Shown: piece after piece, positions 1 to 7,023 of the stretch | Layout of the letters: the number at the start of each line of letters is the position of its first letter | Numbering within the stretch: position 1 is the first letter of the stretch | Assembly: GCA_023415655.1 (NCBI GenBank) | Contig: JAEZKD010000071.1 | Location: 1 to 19,407, forward strand | Origin: Bacillota bacterium | Lineage (GTDB): Bacteria > Bacillota > Clostridia > Lachnospirales > Lachnospiraceae | Direction of reading: 5' to 3' | Length of the DNA stretch: 19,407 bases | The notes under the pieces: model-generated | What the model saw: the letters and a program-made list of their open reading frames with translations, nothing else | The model's database searches: none | What the model was told of the DNA's origin: nothing | Program-made: the position numbers and the translations under genes

Positions 1-52
1 ATGCGAAGTGAGATTATCATCCAGATTATCTGGTTATGGTAATCAAAAGTAT

Positions 53-124
53 TCCTCGATAGCTCAATGGTAGAGCACACGGCTGTTAACCGTGGGGTTG
101 TTGGTTCGAGCCCAACTCGGGGAG
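53..124 (+). tRNA. tRNA-Asn (anticodon GTT)
   Basis: A full cloverleaf can be drawn. The acceptor stem pairs 53-59 with 117-123 (one G-U pair). The anticodon stem pairs 78-82 with 90-94 around loop CTGTTAA, with anticodon GTT at 85-87. The T arm contains the GTTCGAGCC-type loop, and the discriminator base is G124. CCA is not encoded. It is followed after 50 bases by tRNA-Cys. asnS, which charges this tRNA, lies 14.5 kb downstream in the same window. Confidence 0.95.
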
Positions 125-128
125 CTAA

Positions 129-162
129 ATATTCCATCATATATTAGTATGCGATGGAATAT
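129..162 (+). repeat. Hairpin in the spacer between the two tRNAs
   Basis: Ten-base arms at 129-138 (ATATTCCATC) and 153-162 (GATGGAATAT) are perfectly complementary around a 14-base loop. It has no U-tract, so it is not a typical terminator. A processing or spacing element between co-transcribed tRNAs is the simplest reading, but this is inference. Confidence 0.6.
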
Positions 163-174
163 AATATTGTATAG

Positions 175-245
175 GGCGACATAGCCAAGTGGTAAGGCAT
201 GGGTCTGCAACACCCTGATCATCAGTTCAAATCTGATTGTCGCCT
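175..245 (+). tRNA. tRNA-Cys (anticodon GCA)
   Basis: The acceptor arms GGCGACA (175-181) and TGTCGCC (238-244) pair perfectly. The anticodon loop CTGCAAC carries GCA at 207-209. The T loop is TTCAAAT, and the discriminator is U245, the identity base expected for tRNA-Cys. CCA is not encoded. The outermost anticodon-stem pair (200/216) looks like a T-T mismatch, a small deviation. Confidence 0.95.
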
Positions 246-251
246 CTCTTT

Positions 252-277
252 AAAACAGGATAAAACCTGTTTTTTTT
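252..277 (+). terminator. Rho-independent terminator after the tRNA pair
   Basis: The arms AAAACAGG (252-259) and CCTGTTTT (266-273) enclose a six-base loop and run into an unbroken T-tract to 277. It sits directly behind tRNA-Cys and ends the tRNA transcript. Confidence 0.9.
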
Positions 278-342
278 GTATTTAGAAAATTCGATTCTTC
301 GCCAATTAAAGATCACCAAAATTAAGGCAAGATTACACTGTA

Positions 343-383
343 CTAAAAAGGAGATTCAAGATATTCTTGAATCTCCTTTTTAG
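343..383. terminator. 18-bp perfect inverted repeat, terminator of the lipoprotein gene
   Basis: The arms 343-360 and 366-383 are perfectly complementary over 18 bases with a 5-base loop, and each outer end is A/T-rich. On the minus strand it lies 6 bases past the stop codon of the lipoprotein gene. Its outer arm ends in five T residues on either strand, so it can probably work in both directions. Confidence 0.85.
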
Positions 384-388
384 CTACT

Positions 389-760
389 CTACAATTCTAT
401 CTTTATAAATACCATTTGATGTCCTTCATTCTCCATTACGAATCTATTCCCATCAATTTTAGCTACTGCTGAAGTGGTGTTCCCTGAGATTGTAATCTCA
501 TCATCATATTGGGACCAGGATGCTTCTCCACTCTGACCATTAGCTAAAACCAGAACAATACCATCTTCTTTGAACTCATATGTTATTTCACCTAGCTCAA
601 GTTCAATAATTTCACTAGTTATCTCTTGTCCATCAGGTGAGATCCAACTAGATAGTACCCAAGTAGTACCTGTTACATCAGCGATTTTACTTGTACAAGC
701 TGTTAATATACTAGTAGATATGTATACGAGGGCTAATAAGAATGAAAGCTTTTTTATCAT
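389..760 (-). CDS. Small secreted lipoprotein, function unknown
   Basis: I place the start at 760: ATG there is preceded by GGAGGATTTCAT, while the longer frame to 901 has no ribosome site and an unlikely N-terminus. The 123-residue product has a lysine-plus-hydrophobic signal peptide (1-21) ending in lipobox L-T-A-C with Cys22 as the lipidation site, so it should be anchored on the outer face of the membrane. The rest is a compact, probably beta-rich domain of about 100 residues opening with G-T-T-W-V-L, a feature of small lipocalin-like or META/HslJ-like proteins. I do not recognise a specific family. It is transcribed divergently from the amidase gene and ends at a strong hairpin. Confidence 0.75.
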   Translation of the reverse strand: MIKKLSFLLALVYISTSILTACTSKIADVTGTTWVLSSWISPDGQEITSEIIELELGEITYEFKEDGIVLVLANGQSGEASWSQYDDEITISGNTTSAVAKIDGNRFVMENEGHQMVFIKIEL

Positions 761-894
761 ATGAAATCCTCCTATATTATATGTAACATGTGTAACTACC
801 TCTCCAATAGGATAACATACAGAAAATGGAAAATCAATGAACGAATATACATATAGTGCAAATTCGTGCATAATATATAAAGTTATTAAAAAAT

Positions 895-923
895 ATGACA
901 TTAAATTAACACAATGATAGAAT
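895..923 (+). promoter_or_regulatory. Probable sigma-A promoter of the amidase gene
   Basis: The -35 ATGACA (895-900) and -10 TAGAAT (918-923) each match the consensus at 5 of 6 bases and are separated by exactly 17 bases. The start codon follows 46 bases later with AAGGAG in front of it. Confidence 0.6.
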
Positions 924-969
924 ATTATGGAAGAGAAATAAAGTCTGATCGATAAGAAGGAGTGGTTAA

Positions 970-2646
970 ATGTTAAAATTACAAAAGAAAGTAGTTCCTA
1001 TTCATTTTATCATGTTTATGGTGTGTGCTTTGCTTGGAATCGCATTTAGTACCACTCATAAGGTGTCATGCAAGCAAATTGAAAAAATGGAGTATCAGAA
1101 TCCGGAAGATATTATTATTGCAACTCCATCAGACGAGTATAAAACAAAGGCATCCAAAATTAGTATACTTGGAGCTTGCGACTTTCGGTATCCTTTGTAT
1201 ATGAATGGCGAGGCAATTGCTACAACAGAACATGGTTTCTTTACGCAGTATGTGGAGTTGGATGTTGGTGAGAATGTCTTTCAGTTTGAGAATAATGGAA
1301 AACAGAAGGTTATAACAATTATACGTCAGAAAGCTTCCACTGGTACTTCGAATGGATCAACAAACAGCAATAAAACAAAATATAAGGCGTATACACAAGA
1401 TACCTATGGTGTTGTAACAGAAAGATATGTGATGCCAAGAAGTACTGTCAATAGTTCGGATCTTGAATGTATGCCATTAACGAGAGGAACCACATTTCAG
1501 ATTCTAGGTGAATATGGCAGTTATTACAAAATTGCGGATGGCAGCTACGTTGCGAAGTCCAGTATATCTAAATATGTGAAAAAACTAGAGATCAATAAAG
1601 TTACAAAAGCAAGAATTGAAGAAAAGGAAGATACTAATCAAGTTGTTACACTATTGACGATGAATGTGAATACTTTATATGAGGTGTATTTTGAAGGTGA
1701 TTGTATCTATCTGACACTTTATCATACAACTTCAGCTAAAAAGCCATCTGTTCCAAAGAATAGCTTAATAAAATCTGTATCATTAACTAAGAATACAAAA
1801 GATCAACAGGTTACATACTGTTTCGAATTATACTCTGCGGAGGATATTCTAGGGTATGATGTCTTATTTAACTCTGGAGTTATGAAATTTGAGCTCAAGA
1901 GAGGACCACGTCTTGAAGAACAGGGAACACTAAAAGGAACAACTATTTTTCTTGATGCAGGACATGGTCAGAGTGATTCAGGTGCATTGGGGCCTCTAGG
2001 GAAATATGGGCCAATGGAAAAAGATATTAATCTAAGCATAGCACTTTATACGAAAGAGTATCTTGAGAATCTTGGTGCGACAGTAATTATGTCTAGGAGT
2101 GATGATACTTTCTACTCCTTATCCGAACGTGTTTCTATGATTCGGAACTTAAGACCTGATATCTCAGTATCTATCCATGGAAACTCCTTAGATTATGCTT
2201 CTAATTATTCAAATGCGAGTGGATTTTTAACCTATTATAGCTACATGATCGCTGGCGATGTTCCAACTATGATCAATAATAGAATTGCAGATGAACTTAG
2301 CTTTCAAGCAAAGAGTACTAGATCCAAGAGCCTGTCCTTAACAAGACTAACCACATGTCCTTCTGTATTACTTGAGACAGCCTTTCTATCGAATCCAAAT
2401 GATTATGAATACTTAATTAATGGTAATAATCAAATTGCTTTTGGCCAAGCAATTGGTAAAGCAATTCAAAATTATTTAGAGAGTGTCAAGTTTACGGAGA
2501 GTGTAACTTATACCGTACAAAAGGGTGATACGCTATCTAAAATTGCAAATCAGTATGATACAACAGTCAAAGAGATTATGGACAATAATGGTATTACGAA
2601 TGAAAATTATATTTTTATAGGTCAAGTGCTAACTATACCACGTTAG
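970..2646 (+). CDS. Secreted N-acetylmuramoyl-L-alanine amidase (Amidase_3) with SH3-like and LysM domains
   Basis: This 558-residue cell-wall hydrolase should cleave the MurNAc-L-Ala bond of peptidoglycan. The start ATG follows AAGAAGGAG. Residues 8-28 form a signal peptide or N-terminal membrane anchor. About 63-120 is a small beta domain, and 145-205 resembles a bacterial SH3 module. The catalytic domain spans about 323-500 and shows all four expected zinc/catalytic residues: His332 (L-D-A-G-H-G), Glu350 (M-E-K-D), His403 (S-I-H-G-N-S) and Glu469 (L-L-E-T-A-F-L-S-N). A single LysM repeat (about 514-557, Y-T-V-Q-K-G-D-T-L) closes the protein and should bind glycan. A housekeeping, sporulation or germination role cannot be told apart from sequence. 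It is a monocistronic gene followed by a large hairpin. Confidence 0.92.
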   Translation: MLKLQKKVVPIHFIMFMVCALLGIAFSTTHKVSCKQIEKMEYQNPEDIIIATPSDEYKTKASKISILGACDFRYPLYMNGEAIATTEHGFFTQYVELDVGENVFQFENNGKQKVITIIRQKASTGTSNGSTNSNKTKYKAYTQDTYGVVTERYVMPRSTVNSSDLECMPLTRGTTFQILGEYGSYYKIADGSYVAKSSISKYVKKLEINKVTKARIEEKEDTNQVVTLLTMNVNTLYEVYFEGDCIYLTLYHTTSAKKPSVPKNSLIKSVSLTKNTKDQQVTYCFELYSAEDILGYDVLFNSGVMKFELKRGPRLEEQGTLKGTTIFLDAGHGQSDSGALGPLGKYGPMEKDINLSIALYTKEYLENLGATVIMSRSDDTFYSLSERVSMIRNLRPDISVSIHGNSLDYASNYSNASGFLTYYSYMIAGDVPTMINNRIADELSFQAKSTRSKSLSLTRLTTCPSVLLETAFLSNPNDYEYLINGNNQIAFGQAIGKAIQNYLESVKFTESVTYTVQKGDTLSKIANQYDTTVKEIMDNNGITNENYIFIGQVLTIPR

Positions 2647-2657
2647 TATATAATAAA

Positions 2658-2724
2658 ATCAGCTTAATGGTGAATCGTATCACATGGGGGACATGTCGTA
2701 CATTCGATACACCATTAAGCTGAT
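2658..2724. repeat. Long hairpin behind the amidase gene
   Basis: The arms 2658-2672 (ATCAGCTTAATGGTG) and 2710-2724 are perfectly complementary over 15 bases. The stem continues imperfectly inward (2674-2677 with 2705-2708) and a second small stem (2682-2686 with 2692-2696) caps it. There is no T-tract on the plus strand, so a canonical Rho-independent terminator is not evident. On the minus strand the stem is followed by an AT-rich run. Confidence 0.7.
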
Positions 2725-2740
2725 ATAAAAGGAAGAAAAA

Positions 2741-2793
2741 ATGCTAATTTAGCTTAGCATAGGGTATGATACAAAGACTTTCGTAGTCTTTGT
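2741..2793. repeat. Two further short hairpins upstream of the LytTR gene
   Basis: ATGCTAA (2741-2747) pairs with TTAGCAT (2754-2760). ACAAAGACT (2771-2779) pairs with AGTCTTTGT (2785-2793) around loop TTCGT. With the preceding long hairpin they make three stems in a row within 2658-2793. The rest of the spacer to 2929 is AT-rich, and I see no gene in it. Confidence 0.65.
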
Positions 2794-2929
2794 AGGATAA
2801 TTATATTATATCATATAATTTCGATATAGATTAAATGTTTTCGTTAAGATTACGTTCTATTTCGCATACATATTACAAAAATTGTAAATTCAATTATTCT
2901 CAATGTAGGATGAGTCGAGGAGTATTACT

Positions 2930-3652
2930 ATGATTAGAATAGCCATATGTGATGATAGTAAGTTCGATCTTGAAGTTATGAAATCTGTTTTACAAGATTA
3001 CTATATGGGAAAGAACTGTTTTTGTGAAATTAATACATTTACAAGTGGTGAAGAGTTAGTAAAAACTTATGAGACCTATGGAAACCAATTTCATTTATTA
3101 TTCTTAGATATCTATATGAAAGGAATGAATGGGATTGAAACAGCAACTCTCATTCGCCAATACGACAAAAAACTGAAAATTGTGTTTTGTACGGTTAGCA
3201 TGGAACACGCGATTGATAGCTATGGTGTATATGCATATGGTTATTTGGTAAAACCATTAGATATCGATAGAATCAAGGTATTACTTGATCAGTTTACAAA
3301 AGAGGTTTTGGAACAAGACATTGGATACCTACGTATTAAGTCTGAGTATGCAGATTATCTTGTAGCGTTAAGAGAAATTGTATATATTGAGAGTAAAGAT
3401 AAAATTCTAATGATTCATAAGTTAAATAAAGAGATAATTAAGACCTATGGGAAGCTAAGCAATTTAGAGCAACAATTAAGTGACCAGCATTTTATCAGAT
3501 GCCATCAGAGTTATATTGTAAATATGGAGCATATTCGTTCTGTTGAAAAAGGAGCTTTTCTGACCATAATTGAAGAGATTGTACCTATTCGTGTGAAGGA
3601 TTATAATAAATACCGTGAAATTTATCAAAAGTACATACTTTGTAATTTTTAA
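2930..3652 (+). CDS. LytTR-family response regulator
   Basis: This 240-residue DNA-binding regulator is preceded by CGAGGAG. Residues 1-122 form a receiver domain: acidic Asp8/Asp9, phosphoacceptor Asp60 (L-L-F-L-D), Thr88 and Lys108 (V-K-P) are all present, so it should be phosphorylatable. Residues 133-237 form a LytTR domain, with F-I-R-C-H-Q-S-Y-I-V-N typical of the AgrA/VirR class. Such regulators usually work with a membrane histidine kinase (HPK10 type) encoded next door; none is here, so the partner is elsewhere or the signal is different. The next gene on the same strand is a secreted peptidase-like protein 333 bases away, whose upstream region is repeat-rich and could be a target; that link is inference. 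Confidence 0.92.
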   Translation: MIRIAICDDSKFDLEVMKSVLQDYYMGKNCFCEINTFTSGEELVKTYETYGNQFHLLFLDIYMKGMNGIETATLIRQYDKKLKIVFCTVSMEHAIDSYGVYAYGYLVKPLDIDRIKVLLDQFTKEVLEQDIGYLRIKSEYADYLVALREIVYIESKDKILMIHKLNKEIIKTYGKLSNLEQQLSDQHFIRCHQSYIVNMEHIRSVEKGAFLTIIEEIVPIRVKDYNKYREIYQKYILCNF

Positions 3653-3984
3653 TAGATATTAAATCTCATTACAGAAGAGAGAGCGGAGTACGAATGAGAA
3701 ATTGGATATAGGTTGAGATATCTAATTCGAGTTAGTTTTACACTTGAAGAATAAATATTGTAGCAGTTTCTTAAGAATAATGACACGAAAGGAACATATC
3801 TATAGAATATAGTTGAGATAATATTAAGTTTCTTAAGCAAACTTAAGTTTACATTATCATTTAATACAACTCAAGTTTACAATAGGTCAGTTGAGTACTA
3901 ATGGTAACGCCAAGAAGTATCAGGATAAATTCATAGCACTTATGACAGAGCAAAGCTTAGGATAAGGAGGCTTGTCATACAATT
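3653..3984. other. 332-base non-coding region with many short repeats
   Basis: I see no credible gene. AGTTTCTTAAG occurs at 3765-3775 and again at 3827-3837, exactly 62 bases apart; a related AGTTGAGTAC lies a further 62 bases on, at 3889. AACTTAAGTTTACA (3840) and AACTCAAGTTTACA (3868) are near-identical direct repeats. GGTTGAGATA (3711), AGTTGAGATA (3811) and CAGTTGAGTA (3888) form another family. TCAGTTGAG at 3887-3895 matches the loose LytTR half-site pattern as I remember it. No terminator for the preceding gene is obvious. Confidence 0.55.
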
Positions 3985-4965
3985 ATGAAAAGAAGATATG
4001 TCATTTTATTTATATTAGTTACTGTACTTTTACTTGGTACAAATTTTACTTCTATTATGTATTATGGTGTACAAATGGGAGATAAGAATGAGGAGTTAGA
4101 GGAAGCATATGCTCTGATTCTGAGTCAAGAAGAAGAGATTAAGCAGCTAAAAGATACAGAGAAAAAGTATAATTTAATAATAGAAGAAAATAAAGAATTA
4201 GCGCAAAGTCAGAAAGTACTAGAAGAGAAAAACCAATCGTTACTTCAAACGTATCAGTCGCTTACAGCTCAGTTTGAAACGCTTAAGCAAAACAGCCAGG
4301 AGTTAGAACAAAAGCTAACTGAAATGGATCAAGTTATGAAGGAATACGACTACATATTCGAGTATGATCCAGTGACTATGGAGGAGTATCAAGTTTATAT
4401 TCAAGAATTAGAGGATCGGATTCTTGAATCTGGAGGTTTTGATAAATACGAGCAACCAAAACGTTGGAAAGATTATGGAAATGCTGTTATCTGGCTGGAG
4501 GATGGAGCAAGTGATAAGTGGGCAGATCAAGTGATTGAGTACCTCAATTACCTTCCTAATAACATGATTCAGGAATTGAATGAGAATGGTTGGATGGTGA
4601 TTGTAACACCGAGGAGTCTTGAAGATGTATATGAGAGTGGCGTGACCAATACCGTAGGGCTAACCGTTTATTATCGAGCTCGCATTTACCTACAAAACAA
4701 TTCATTTTCAATTGATTATTGTACCATACATGAAATTGGGCATGCACTTGATTTTATACAGAATTTCATTTCCTATAGTGAGGAGTGGACAGAAATCTAC
4801 GAGAAAGAGGCTAAAAATTCTGGCCTTGCAAAATATTTTACTAGCTCAAGTTCGGAGTATTTTGCAGAAACGTTTCAATCCTGCTTTTTATCTCCGGATA
4901 AAGTAAAGGAGAAGGCACCTCTTTCGTATGAGTATATGATGAAATTTATTGAACAATATAAGTAA
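3985..4965 (+). CDS. Membrane-anchored coiled-coil protein with lethal-factor-like (ATLF/M34) zinc peptidase domain
   Basis: The 326-residue product has a basic N-terminus and one hydrophobic helix (about 6-28), an uncleaved anchor or signal peptide. A long charged coiled coil follows (about 33-120, rich in E, K, Q and L). The C-terminal domain (about 155-326) carries H-E-I-G-H at 249-253 and, about 40 residues later, S-E-Y-F-A-E-T-F (Glu291/Glu295), the pattern of HExxH...E zinc peptidases related to anthrax lethal factor and Pro-Pro endopeptidases. It probably acts outside the membrane on a protein; the substrate is unknown. The GGAGG ribosome site (3966-3970) is 14 bases from the ATG, unusually far, with no better in-frame start visible. 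The coiled coil could be a stalk or a binding surface. Confidence 0.78.
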   Translation: MKRRYVILFILVTVLLLGTNFTSIMYYGVQMGDKNEELEEAYALILSQEEEIKQLKDTEKKYNLIIEENKELAQSQKVLEEKNQSLLQTYQSLTAQFETLKQNSQELEQKLTEMDQVMKEYDYIFEYDPVTMEEYQVYIQELEDRILESGGFDKYEQPKRWKDYGNAVIWLEDGASDKWADQVIEYLNYLPNNMIQELNENGWMVIVTPRSLEDVYESGVTNTVGLTVYYRARIYLQNNSFSIDYCTIHEIGHALDFIQNFISYSEEWTEIYEKEAKNSGLAKYFTSSSSEYFAETFQSCFLSPDKVKEKAPLSYEYMMKFIEQYK

Positions 4966-4966
4966 T

Positions 4967-5026
4967 AATATAAACAAAGAGGCACAGCTCTATTTAAATT
5001 GGGAGAGATGCCTCTTTGTTTATATT
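4967..5026. terminator. Bidirectional terminator between convergent genes
   Basis: The arms 4967-4984 and 5009-5026 are perfectly complementary over 18 bases (core AAACAAAGAGGCA), with A/T-rich outer ends. It begins right after the stop of the peptidase-like gene and reaches the stop codon of the last hydrogenase-operon gene on the other strand, so it should serve both. Confidence 0.85.
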
Positions 5027-5280
5027 TATTCAACCTTAAGTTTTGGTATCACTACATTGTAATAAAAATCTTTCACAGAATCTTTGGAAACATTATAAAT
5101 CATTGGATCATCATCGATTTGAACAGATACGCCACCTTGGCAATGTCCTAGGCAAAATACAGATTTCAATTCAATTTGTGATCCATTTACATCCTCTTCC
5201 GTAAGTTGTTGTAATTCAGTAATTACATTATAGGATCCTTTTAAATGGCACGAACTGCCAATACAGATACTTATCAGCAT
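5026..5280 (-). CDS. Small thioredoxin-fold [2Fe-2S] ferredoxin-like protein (copy 2)
   Basis: I choose the start at 5280: ATG there has AGAGAGG in front and gives a protein (84 residues) colinear with its paralogue at 14117-14359; the longer frame to 5328 would overlap hydA. Cys6, Cys11, Cys43 and Cys47 follow the C-x4-C ... C-x3-C ligand pattern of the NuoE/HydC [2Fe-2S] domain, but without the helical N-terminal half of NuoE. It is the last gene of the hydCBA operon, 22 bases after hydA, so it is likely an electron carrier or extra subunit for the trimeric hydrogenase. A role in regulation together with HydS is the alternative. The exact partner is not visible from sequence. Confidence 0.85.
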   Translation of the reverse strand: MLISICIGSSCHLKGSYNVITELQQLTEEDVNGSQIELKSVFCLGHCQGGVSVQIDDDPMIYNVSKDSVKDFYYNVVIPKLKVE

Positions 5281-5302
5281 AGAAACCTCTCTTCTGAAAG
5301 AA

Positions 5303-7006
5303 TTAATCTTCCTTGACATAAGATACATGGAGTAACTCGTGAGTACGATGCTTCAGTAAACCATTATATAAAGACATCATAAGAGGATTCTCTTCACTAC
5401 GTTTTAACTGAGATACTTTGTCAGCTTTATACATTCCATGTGCACGTGCATCTTTTTCTTGTTTAAGGCTAAATGGTTGACCAGCACCAGAGATACATCC
5501 TCCTGGACAGGCCATTACTTCTACAAAGTCAAAATGTTCTTCTCCACATGCTATCTTACGAATTAAAGCTTCTGCATTGGCTAGACCACTCACAACAGCG
5601 ATTTTTAAAGATAACTCATCGCTTAATGTAAGTTCGCATATCTTAACACCATCCATACCACGTAATCCAATAAACTCAATGTCTTTTAAGGATTTTGAGC
5701 TCTTATCAGCTACTACACGACGCACAGCAGCTTCTGTTACACCACCGGTAACACCAAAGATGACACCAGCTCCAGAATAGAGTGAAAATGGCATATCCGA
5801 AGCTTCTGGATCGAGTTCATTAAACTGGATACCAATTTCTTTTATCATCTTAACAACTTCAGTTGTAGTGAGAACATAATCGACATCAGCAATCCCATCA
5901 CGTATAAACTCTTCACGTGCTGCTTCATATTTTTTAGCAGTACAAGGCATAATAGCAACGGAAACCGTTTCCATCCCTTCGGCCTTATCTAAGCCTTTAA
6001 AATGCTCTTTGATTACGGCACCAAACATCTCCATTGGTGATTTACAGGTTGATATGTATGGAAGTAATTCCGTGTGTTTGGTTTCCACATAGCGAATCCA
6101 ACCAGGACAACAGGAAGTGAATAAAGGATACTTGCAATTCCCATTCTCTATCTTCTTGATTAGTTCTTTGGATTCTTCCATTATGGTTAAATCAGCGCCT
6201 ACGCTAGTATCAAAGATTGCATCAAACCCAAGACGACGTAGTGCTGCAACGATTTTTCCAATGACATTATCCCCTGCTTTTAGGTTGAACTCTTCACCGA
6301 GTGCAACACGAACGGCAGGTGCAATCTGAACAACCACACGTTTTTTTGGATGATAAATTGCTTTCCATACTTCCTTTAGATCACTTTTCACTGTAATAGC
6401 AGCAGTTGGACAAACTGCAGCACACTGACCACAGTTAACACAATTGGTATCTGCTATTTTTCGATTGAAGGCTGGACTTACTATCATTTTAGCACCTCTA
6501 TGTGCAAAGTCAATGGCACCAACATTTTGGACCTCATTGCACATTCTGACACAATCGCCACAGAGAATGCACTTACTTGGATTGCGTACAATGGATTTTG
6601 AGGAGGTATCAATTTCGGAATCTATGGTGGTATTTTCAAAACGAACATTTTTAATACCAAAACGGTGTGCTAATTCTTGAAGACGGCATTTACCATTTTT
6701 ATCACATACGGTACAATCTCTACAATGAGCTGCAAGTAATAATTCAAGAATCATCTTTCTATGTTGATGCAATTTTGGTGTATTGGTTTTAACCTCCATC
6801 TTATCTTTGGGTGGAGTAGAGCAGGAAGCGAGAATGTCACCCCATTGATCCTCAACAACACACATTCTGCACGCTCCATAAATGGACAAATCAGAGTAGT
6901 AGCAAAAAGTAGGAAGATCAATTCCAGCTTTACGCACAAGAGCTAATATATTTGGTTCATCATTAAACTCAACTCGATTGCCATCAATTATCATGTATTT
7001 TGACAT
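5303..7006 (-). CDS. hydA: HydA, catalytic subunit of trimeric NAD(P)H/ferredoxin-linked [FeFe]-hydrogenase (group A)
   Basis: This cytoplasmic enzyme reversibly reduces protons to H2. Start at 7006 (MSKYM) is chosen because AAGGGAGAG lies just upstream; the ATG at 7030 would overlap hydB. In the 567 residues, an N-terminal [2Fe-2S] domain uses Cys35, 46, 49 and 62. A His-ligated [4Fe-4S] follows (His94, Cys98, 101, 107), then two ferredoxin-type clusters (Cys146/149/152/156 and 189/192/195/199). The H-cluster motifs are complete: T-S-C-C-P (Cys299 proton relay, Cys300), M-P-C355-x-x-K, and E-V-M-A-C500-P-G-G-C504. Size and spacing are close to Clostridium CpI. It sits 17 bases after hydB, and with HydB and HydC forms the bifurcating-type (A3) complex. 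Bifurcation itself is inferred from this context. It lacks the extra C-terminal [2Fe-2S] domain of the Thermotoga HydA. Confidence 0.95.
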   Translation of the reverse strand: MSKYMIIDGNRVEFNDEPNILALVRKAGIDLPTFCYYSDLSIYGACRMCVVEDQWGDILASCSTPPKDKMEVKTNTPKLHQHRKMILELLLAAHCRDCTVCDKNGKCRLQELAHRFGIKNVRFENTTIDSEIDTSSKSIVRNPSKCILCGDCVRMCNEVQNVGAIDFAHRGAKMIVSPAFNRKIADTNCVNCGQCAAVCPTAAITVKSDLKEVWKAIYHPKKRVVVQIAPAVRVALGEEFNLKAGDNVIGKIVAALRRLGFDAIFDTSVGADLTIMEESKELIKKIENGNCKYPLFTSCCPGWIRYVETKHTELLPYISTCKSPMEMFGAVIKEHFKGLDKAEGMETVSVAIMPCTAKKYEAAREEFIRDGIADVDYVLTTTEVVKMIKEIGIQFNELDPEASDMPFSLYSGAGVIFGVTGGVTEAAVRRVVADKSSKSLKDIEFIGLRGMDGVKICELTLSDELSLKIAVVSGLANAEALIRKIACGEEHFDFVEVMACPGGCISGAGQPFSLKQEKDARAHGMYKADKVSQLKRSEENPLMMSLYNGLLKHRTHELLHVSYVKED

Positions 7007-7023
7007 TGTATCTCTCCCTTCTA

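Noticed and set aside
11..43. Imperfect hairpin before tRNA-Asn (CCAGA/TCTGG core) as a terminator or tRNA fragment.
   Set aside because: It has a two-base bulge, no T-tract and no tRNA arms; too little sequence is present upstream to interpret it.
761..901. N-terminal extension of the lipoprotein reading frame.
   Set aside because: The internal ATG at 758-760 has a strong ribosome site and opens directly into a signal peptide with a lipobox; the extension would bury it.
3653..3984. Remnant of a histidine kinase or signal-peptide gene after the LytTR regulator.
   Set aside because: All frames are broken by stops at short intervals and no kinase motifs are readable; only short repeats are visible.
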